Shown here: piece by piece, positions 15,004 to 18,922 of the stretch
How positions within the stretch are numbered: position 1 is the first letter of the stretch
How the letters are laid out: every line of letters begins with the position of its first letter
From: Gammaproteobacteria bacterium
GTDB lineage: Bacteria > Pseudomonadota > Gammaproteobacteria > Comchoanobacterales > Comchoanobacteraceae
Length of the DNA stretch: 18,922 bases
Assembly (NCBI GenBank): GCA_029243665.1
Contig: JAQWRO010000041.1
Span: forward strand, 1-18,922
Direction: 5' to 3'
Made by a program: the position numbers and the translations under genes
Notes under the pieces: model-generated
The model's input: the letters and a program-made list of their open reading frames with translations, nothing else
What the model was told of the DNA's origin: nothing
The model's database searches: none

Positions 15004-15031
15004 GATAATAAAATTCTTTAACTATATACGT

Positions 15032-15430
15032 ATGAATCAAAAACCTATTTTAGCTGAAATCTCCGTCGGTGAGCTCATTGACAAAATAACAATTTTACAA
15101 ATTAAAGACAAGTTTATTCAGGGACCTAATCGAATAATCGTGCAAAAAGAGTTAAGTATTTTAACGGATGCATTAATGACGCAGGTTTTAGTCGATGAAA
15201 CCGTACAAACATTCACCAATGAATTAAAAGCTGTGAATCAATCTTTATGGGACATAGAAGATGCTATTCGCATATGCGAAAAGCAAAAAGATTTTGGTGA
15301 CACATTTATTGAATTAGCAAGAAGTGTTTATAAAACTAACGATAGGCGCGCAGATTTAAAAAAGAAAATTAATGTGCATGTTGGGTCAAATATAGCTGAA
15401 GTTAAAAGTTATGAAGATTATGAGTCTTAA
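15032..15430 (+). CDS. DUF6165-like small protein linked to glycosyltransferases
   Basis: This 132-residue protein has ISVGELIDKITILQIKDKFI (near residues 9-28), which resembles the N-terminal signature of DUF6165 proteins (VSVGELIDKITILEIK). Those proteins are repeatedly found next to, or fused with, glycan-synthesis enzymes; this attribution is from memory. The rest is helical and highly charged (ELKAVNQSLWDIEDAIRICE), without membrane helices. Biochemical function is unknown; a partner for glycosyltransferases is a reasonable guess. I chose ATG 15032 because the earlier in-frame ATG at 14984 would overlap the divergent GT9 start and add an unusual N-terminus. No ribosome site precedes it. 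The GT-A gene follows after 22 bp on the same strand. Confidence 0.6.
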   Translation: MNQKPILAEISVGELIDKITILQIKDKFIQGPNRIIVQKELSILTDALMTQVLVDETVQTFTNELKAVNQSLWDIEDAIRICEKQKDFGDTFIELARSVYKTNDRRADLKKKINVHVGSNIAEVKSYEDYES

Positions 15431-15452
15431 GTTGTAAACCTGAAGTAATGTC

Positions 15453-16490
15453 ATGAAAAAAAGCAATCATAACAATAATCCTAGAGTAAAAAAATCATTG
15501 TTTAGAAAATTATTAATTAAGCTTAATAGGCGAATAGGATATGAAATTGTTGATCAAACTAATTATACTCTGCCAGGTTTGAATAAAAGTGGTTGTGACA
15601 ACTTGTCGACCATTAATGAAACAGCCATTACCATGCCTTTTGGAAATCGAAAGATTGAAAGAAAAGTTAAGTCTTTACATATCATCATTAGAACTTGTGT
15701 GAAAGTTAAGCTGGTGAGTCAAAATAAGGAACGATTATTTACAGCGGAAAAACTTGAATACACACTAAGGACCATCAAGTCTATTGTCAAATCAATTCAT
15801 TTTGCTAGATCTCTGTTTAAACATATCAAGCTTAAATTAACGATTGTAGATGATAACTCAGATGAATCTGCAATTGATGCATTTAATGCTTTGCTTAATG
15901 AGCAGTTTTTTGAGTATGAAATAATATCTTTAGATAAAAGTAAGTTTCTGACCAAAATAAGTAAAAAAAATGAATATGGTCAGCCGATACATAATGGTTT
16001 TGAAAATATGATGTCAAATTTCCATCAATCAATATTATTAGGTGCAGCATCTGAAGATTTAGTTTATTTAGTGGAAGATGACTACTTGCATAAAGAACAT
16101 GCTTTGCAAGAAATGATTTTCACTTATGAAAAAATGTCAACTTTGATCGGGAATGAGTTATTTTTATGTCCCAGTGATTATCCTTTTTTATATGGGCAAT
16201 GCGAGTCAACACAAGTGGTGATTGGTAATCAATCACACTGGCGCACAGTAGATCAGACTTTATGTACATTTTTAACCAGTAGTCAAATGATCAATAAATA
16301 TCTAAAAGAAATGACACATATGTGCCAACTTGAACATGATCCTTTTGAGAAGCCATTACATAAAATCTTTGAAAAAGAAGTTTGCTTAAGTCCATTGCCA
16401 ACATTGGCTCTACATGTGACCAATGTAAATTCTGCTTATGGTATTTCACCATTTGTGGATGCGGAAGCACTTTGGGCACATTGTGAGTAA
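15453..16490 (+). CDS. GT-A-fold (family 2-like) glycosyltransferase
   Basis: This 345-residue protein probably transfers a sugar in surface polysaccharide assembly. Its core has the GT-A features: an N-terminal domain strand ending LTIVDDNSDES (129-139), and LVYLVEDDYLH (203-213), where EDD stands for the metal-binding DxD. SDYPFLY (241-247) follows. RRIGYEIVDQTNYTLP (26-41) is an N-terminal extension resembling one found in other aquatic-bacterial glycosyltransferases. There are no membrane helices, so it is cytoplasmic or peripheral. It lies 22 bp after the DUF6165-like gene and is probably co-transcribed with it. It converges on the second GT9 gene 20 bp away without a visible terminator. 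Sugar specificity is unknown. Confidence 0.72.
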   Translation: MKKSNHNNNPRVKKSLFRKLLIKLNRRIGYEIVDQTNYTLPGLNKSGCDNLSTINETAITMPFGNRKIERKVKSLHIIIRTCVKVKLVSQNKERLFTAEKLEYTLRTIKSIVKSIHFARSLFKHIKLKLTIVDDNSDESAIDAFNALLNEQFFEYEIISLDKSKFLTKISKKNEYGQPIHNGFENMMSNFHQSILLGAASEDLVYLVEDDYLHKEHALQEMIFTYEKMSTLIGNELFLCPSDYPFLYGQCESTQVVIGNQSHWRTVDQTLCTFLTSSQMINKYLKEMTHMCQLEHDPFEKPLHKIFEKEVCLSPLPTLALHVTNVNSAYGISPFVDAEALWAHCE

Positions 16491-16510
16491 AGTGTGTTTT
16501 TAGGAAAATG

Positions 16511-17476
16511 TTAGGCTAACGCTTCGACATGTTTTTCAAGGTCTTTTTTAATAAAAGTATAAAACTCATCTGCTGTAACTTCTTTCAAATCCTTTTTTGT
16601 GAAATGAATGATTTTAAAAACATTACTTTCTAATCCAAGGGGGTGAGGTTCCATAGTCTTACCCCCAATCACTCGTCCAGGTTTCCCAAGGTGGCATGCA
16701 ACGTGTGCTGCACCAGTATCAAGAGATATCACATAACAAGCTTGATTAATGACTTTAATTAGTTGTGGAATAGATGTTGTTTTGCCATTATTGTCTAAGA
16801 TTTTTGTTGCAGGTAATTGATCTGCTAACTCGAGTTCGCCTGGCCCAGGAACGGTAACCAAACTCAATGAAGGAAAATCTTTTTTCAATAACTGCATTAA
16901 TGCTTTAAAATTGGGCCATCTTTTATGATCAGCTGATTTGGGTTTAGAGCAGAAGGGTGCTATAAAAATATACGGGTTTTGGATAGATGGTGGGTTGAAG
17001 CTATTGTCTTGAGCATATTTGATTGGAGATTGGTATGTTTGCTTTGTTTCAATATCCATACGTTTAAGTATTAAGGTATTCCAATCAAGATGAGAGAAAG
17101 ATTCATAATGTTCTTTTATTTCTTTTTTTGGAATTGTATTCAACAATGTGATGAATTTAGACTTTCTAAAAATATAAAATTGATAAAGCTTATTCCGTAA
17201 CCATGTATTATACGTTTCAATTCTTGAGCCCGGTAGATCAAACACATAACTGTAGCTTGTTGTTGGGAGCATTTTATTAAGTTTAATTAAGTCTTTTTTT
17301 CTCCTGTTACTTACATAGATATTGTCGACAAACGGTAGGTTTTCAAATATTGATCGATAAGGTTTTGAGGTTAAAATATCAATTTTTACATTATAGTGAT
17401 TGCTGATGTCTTGAAATGCACCAAGGCTTTGAACAATATCCCCAAATTGTGCAAATTTAATAGCTAAAATTTTCAT
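16511..17476 (-). CDS. Glycosyltransferase family 9 (heptosyltransferase-like), copy 2
   Basis: This 321-residue GT9 paralogue of the protein at 14059-15003 has the same architecture: ILAIKFAQFGDIVQSLGAF at the N-terminus, FIAPFCSKPKSADHKRWP, VTVPGPGELELA, and VISLDTGAAHVACHLGKPG with the conserved D-T-x-x-x-H. After that motif the two copies diverge (here GGKTMEPHPLG), so they probably use different acceptors or donors. A GGAG ribosome site lies 10 nt before ATG 17476. It starts 29 bp after the double-HEPN-like gene on the same strand, suggesting a shared message. A role in LPS core or O-glycan assembly is inferred from the family only. Confidence 0.82.
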   Translation of the reverse strand: MKILAIKFAQFGDIVQSLGAFQDISNHYNVKIDILTSKPYRSIFENLPFVDNIYVSNRRKKDLIKLNKMLPTTSYSYVFDLPGSRIETYNTWLRNKLYQFYIFRKSKFITLLNTIPKKEIKEHYESFSHLDWNTLILKRMDIETKQTYQSPIKYAQDNSFNPPSIQNPYIFIAPFCSKPKSADHKRWPNFKALMQLLKKDFPSLSLVTVPGPGELELADQLPATKILDNNGKTTSIPQLIKVINQACYVISLDTGAAHVACHLGKPGRVIGGKTMEPHPLGLESNVFKIIHFTKKDLKEVTADEFYTFIKKDLEKHVEALA

Positions 17477-17505
17477 ATATTGATTTCTCCATATATTCGA
17501 ATAAA

Positions 17506-18922
17506 TTAAGAAAGCTTGGGAAGTAATACTCTGCCAAGCACATCAATGTCATTGCCATCATATTTAAACAAACTTGCTTTGTGGGCTAAACCGTGTCTGA
17601 TTTTAATGGTTTGTTTCGCTTTATCTAAATTTTCAAGCTCAGTGATTTCACGGATCAATGGTCTTAATAAAGAGCCTGATAAGATAACAAGAAGTTTTTC
17701 AGCTTCAATTAGTTTTAGTAAACCAGATGCTAAACCCAGAGAAGGTGTTGGGTTTTTAAAAGCTTTGATACGCTTACGTCTAGTTTTTTTATGGAATTTA
17801 TAAAGCTCTTTATATAAATCAATTCTATTTTGAAGCAAGTGTGTTTCATCTAAAGTAGTTGTTGTAAATGAGTGGTGTAGCTGTGGAGCGGGGGCAGACA
17901 CAATGATTGGTTTAAGCGTATCCACATGAACAGTAGTTATTCTTCTTCTGAGTTCAGTAGGCTCTACATCAGTTGTTACAGGCGCCGCGATGTTTCCATC
18001 TAATGATTCATAGCTAGCAAAGGCGGTTTCATTGTAAGGCACTGGCTCATGAGTTACTAATGTGGTGACTTTCTTACCTGTTTTATTGTTGGGTGCTTGT
18101 CCAAAGCTAATTAATTGCTTTATCCATTCGGGCTGCCGTTGACTACTTCTTGGACTTACGTTGTTTTCAGATTGTTCTAAAGAATCCAATAAGGCATCCT
18201 GATAATGAATGTCTAGGTCATGATTGATCAATAAATGTTGGTTATCATAAATAGTTTGTAAGACTTCAAGAGAGATAAGACATTGATGTTTATTGGTTCT
18301 GGATAATGGATTGCCATGAAATAAATCGCACCATTGATTATGGAATGCGGGGTTTTCACGATGAGCAAATTGATCCCTTAAGGTCATGATCAGTTTGATT
18401 CGTTGGTTGGCATCGGATTCAGATAGTTTTAATATTTTTGTAAGCACTTTCATTATGTGCAGGTATAAACTATTGGGCATGCCTTTAAAGGCTTCACCTA
18501 TGGTAATGATTTGCATGATAAATACATAACGATCCGTTAAAGAAGCCCAGTCCATTTGGTCAAGTAAGCCCAAATGCTCCGTCATTAATGAAACACGATG
18601 GTGATGAATGACATAATCCCAAATTAAGCACATCTCACTGACTTCAAAAGGAGAATCTATTTTATTGTTACGTAAAATATTGCTCAGACCTGGTTTGACC
18701 GTGCGTTCAATAAATTTTTTAATTTTTTTAGCGTAACTGACCCAAGCTTGTCCAAGTTGTGCATGTGAAAGTTTTAAATTTAAATGAGGTTGATACTCAA
18801 AAAAATGATGCATAACCGCTAGAGTGGGGATGCCGCTTTGCCATAGTAAATCATTATCCGGTAATAAGTATGTTTCATCTTGTTCAAGATCTACAGAGTC
18901 AGGAACGATCGCATGTAAGGAT
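17506..18922 (-). CDS. Protein with two HEPN-like R-x4-H motifs (5' end beyond window)
   Basis: The first in-frame ATG is at 18813, but the frame stays open for 36 more codons (SLHAIVPDSV...) to the window edge. There is no ribosome site at 18813, so the gene very likely starts outside. Numbering from ATG 18813, two helical regions flank a low-complexity linker (about 215-330, rich in Ser, Thr, Pro). Each ends in an R-x4-H motif: LRDQFAHRE (R146, H151) and IRHGLAHKA (R406, H411). A polar residue follows each Arg, as in HEPN RNases. IGEAFKG (105-111) before the first motif also resembles HepT-type HEPN proteins. No other domain is recognised. An RNA-cleaving or RNA-binding role is inference. 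It precedes the GT9 gene by 29 bp. Confidence 0.6.
   Translation of the reverse strand, partial: SLHAIVPDSVDLEQDETYLLPDNDLLWQSGIPTLAVMHHFFEYQPHLNLKLSHAQLGQAWVSYAKKIKKFIERTVKPGLSNILRNNKIDSPFEVSEMCLIWDYVIHHHRVSLMTEHLGLLDQMDWASLTDRYVFIMQIITIGEAFKGMPNSLYLHIMKVLTKILKLSESDANQRIKLIMTLRDQFAHRENPAFHNQWCDLFHGNPLSRTNKHQCLISLEVLQTIYDNQHLLINHDLDIHYQDALLDSLEQSENNVSPRSSQRQPEWIKQLISFGQAPNNKTGKKVTTLVTHEPVPYNETAFASYESLDGNIAAPVTTDVEPTELRRRITTVHVDTLKPIIVSAPAPQLHHSFTTTTLDETHLLQNRIDLYKELYKFHKKTRRKRIKAFKNPTPSLGLASGLLKLIEAEKLLVILSGSLLRPLIREITELENLDKAKQTIKIRHGLAHKASLFKYDGNDIDVLGRVLLPKLS

Noticed and set aside
14984..15031. Earlier in-frame ATG for the DUF6165-like gene
   Set aside because: It would overlap the divergent GT9 coding start and add a 16-residue hydrophobic segment not typical of the family.
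17516..17803. 95-codon plus-strand open frame opposite the HEPN-like gene
   Set aside because: It mirrors the antisense of a longer coding frame with better composition; no promoter or ribosome site was seen.
1..18922. CRISPR array, tRNA, rRNA, insertion sequence or prophage
   Set aside because: I saw no regularly spaced repeats, cloverleaf-like sequences, transposase or phage proteins on either strand.

Overview
This is a compact, AT-rich bacterial chromosome segment. It most likely comes from a Gram-negative gammaproteobacterium living in sunlit water. A Gram-negative envelope is indicated by two GT9 (heptosyltransferase-type) glycosyltransferases and a ZnuABC-type zinc importer. A proteorhodopsin with a complete lycopene-to-retinal pathway points to the photic zone. 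A 1002-residue ankyrin-like protein and a large protein with two HEPN-like motifs suggest, but do not prove, a host-associated lineage such as the Legionellales. The species cannot be named from this sequence. No stretch over 300 bases lacks a gene, and there are no tRNA, rRNA, IS or CRISPR signals.

Layout. 1-310 (-): start of a rhomboid-family membrane protein, cut by the window edge. 383-1561 (+): an MFS transporter. 1547-6655 (-): phototrophy cluster, read from right to left as proteorhodopsin, a strong terminator-like hairpin, then crtI, crtB, crtY and blh with overlapping ends. 6717-9725 (-): ankyrin-like large protein, 24 bp downstream of znuA (9750-10661, -). 10698-12255 (+): znuC and znuB, divergent from znuA. 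12258-13022 (-): an orphan protein. 13127-14056 (+): a NagZ-like (GH3) protein that appears to have lost its catalytic motif. 14059-17476: a surface-glycan group with two paralogous GT9 enzymes (-) flanking a DUF6165-like protein and a GT-A-fold glycosyltransferase (+). 17506-18922 (-): a protein with two R-x4-H HEPN-like motifs, whose 5' end lies beyond the window.

How the genes work together. CrtB joins two GGPP into phytoene, CrtI desaturates it to lycopene, CrtY cyclises it to beta-carotene, and Blh cleaves that to retinal. Retinal binds Lys216 of the rhodopsin, which has the Asp/Thr/Glu residues of a proton pump and the Gln of blue-absorbing types. No GGPP synthase gene is present, so that precursor must come from elsewhere in the genome. 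A consensus-like promoter and good ribosome site precede the rhodopsin. A 13-bp hairpin plus U-tract follows it and should leave the crt genes dependent on read-through, giving much opsin and little carotenoid enzyme.

The observations most worth following are the pump-terminator-crt arrangement, the pump's neighbourhood next to an effector-like ankyrin protein, the degenerate NagZ homologue beside the glycan genes, and the double HEPN-like protein.
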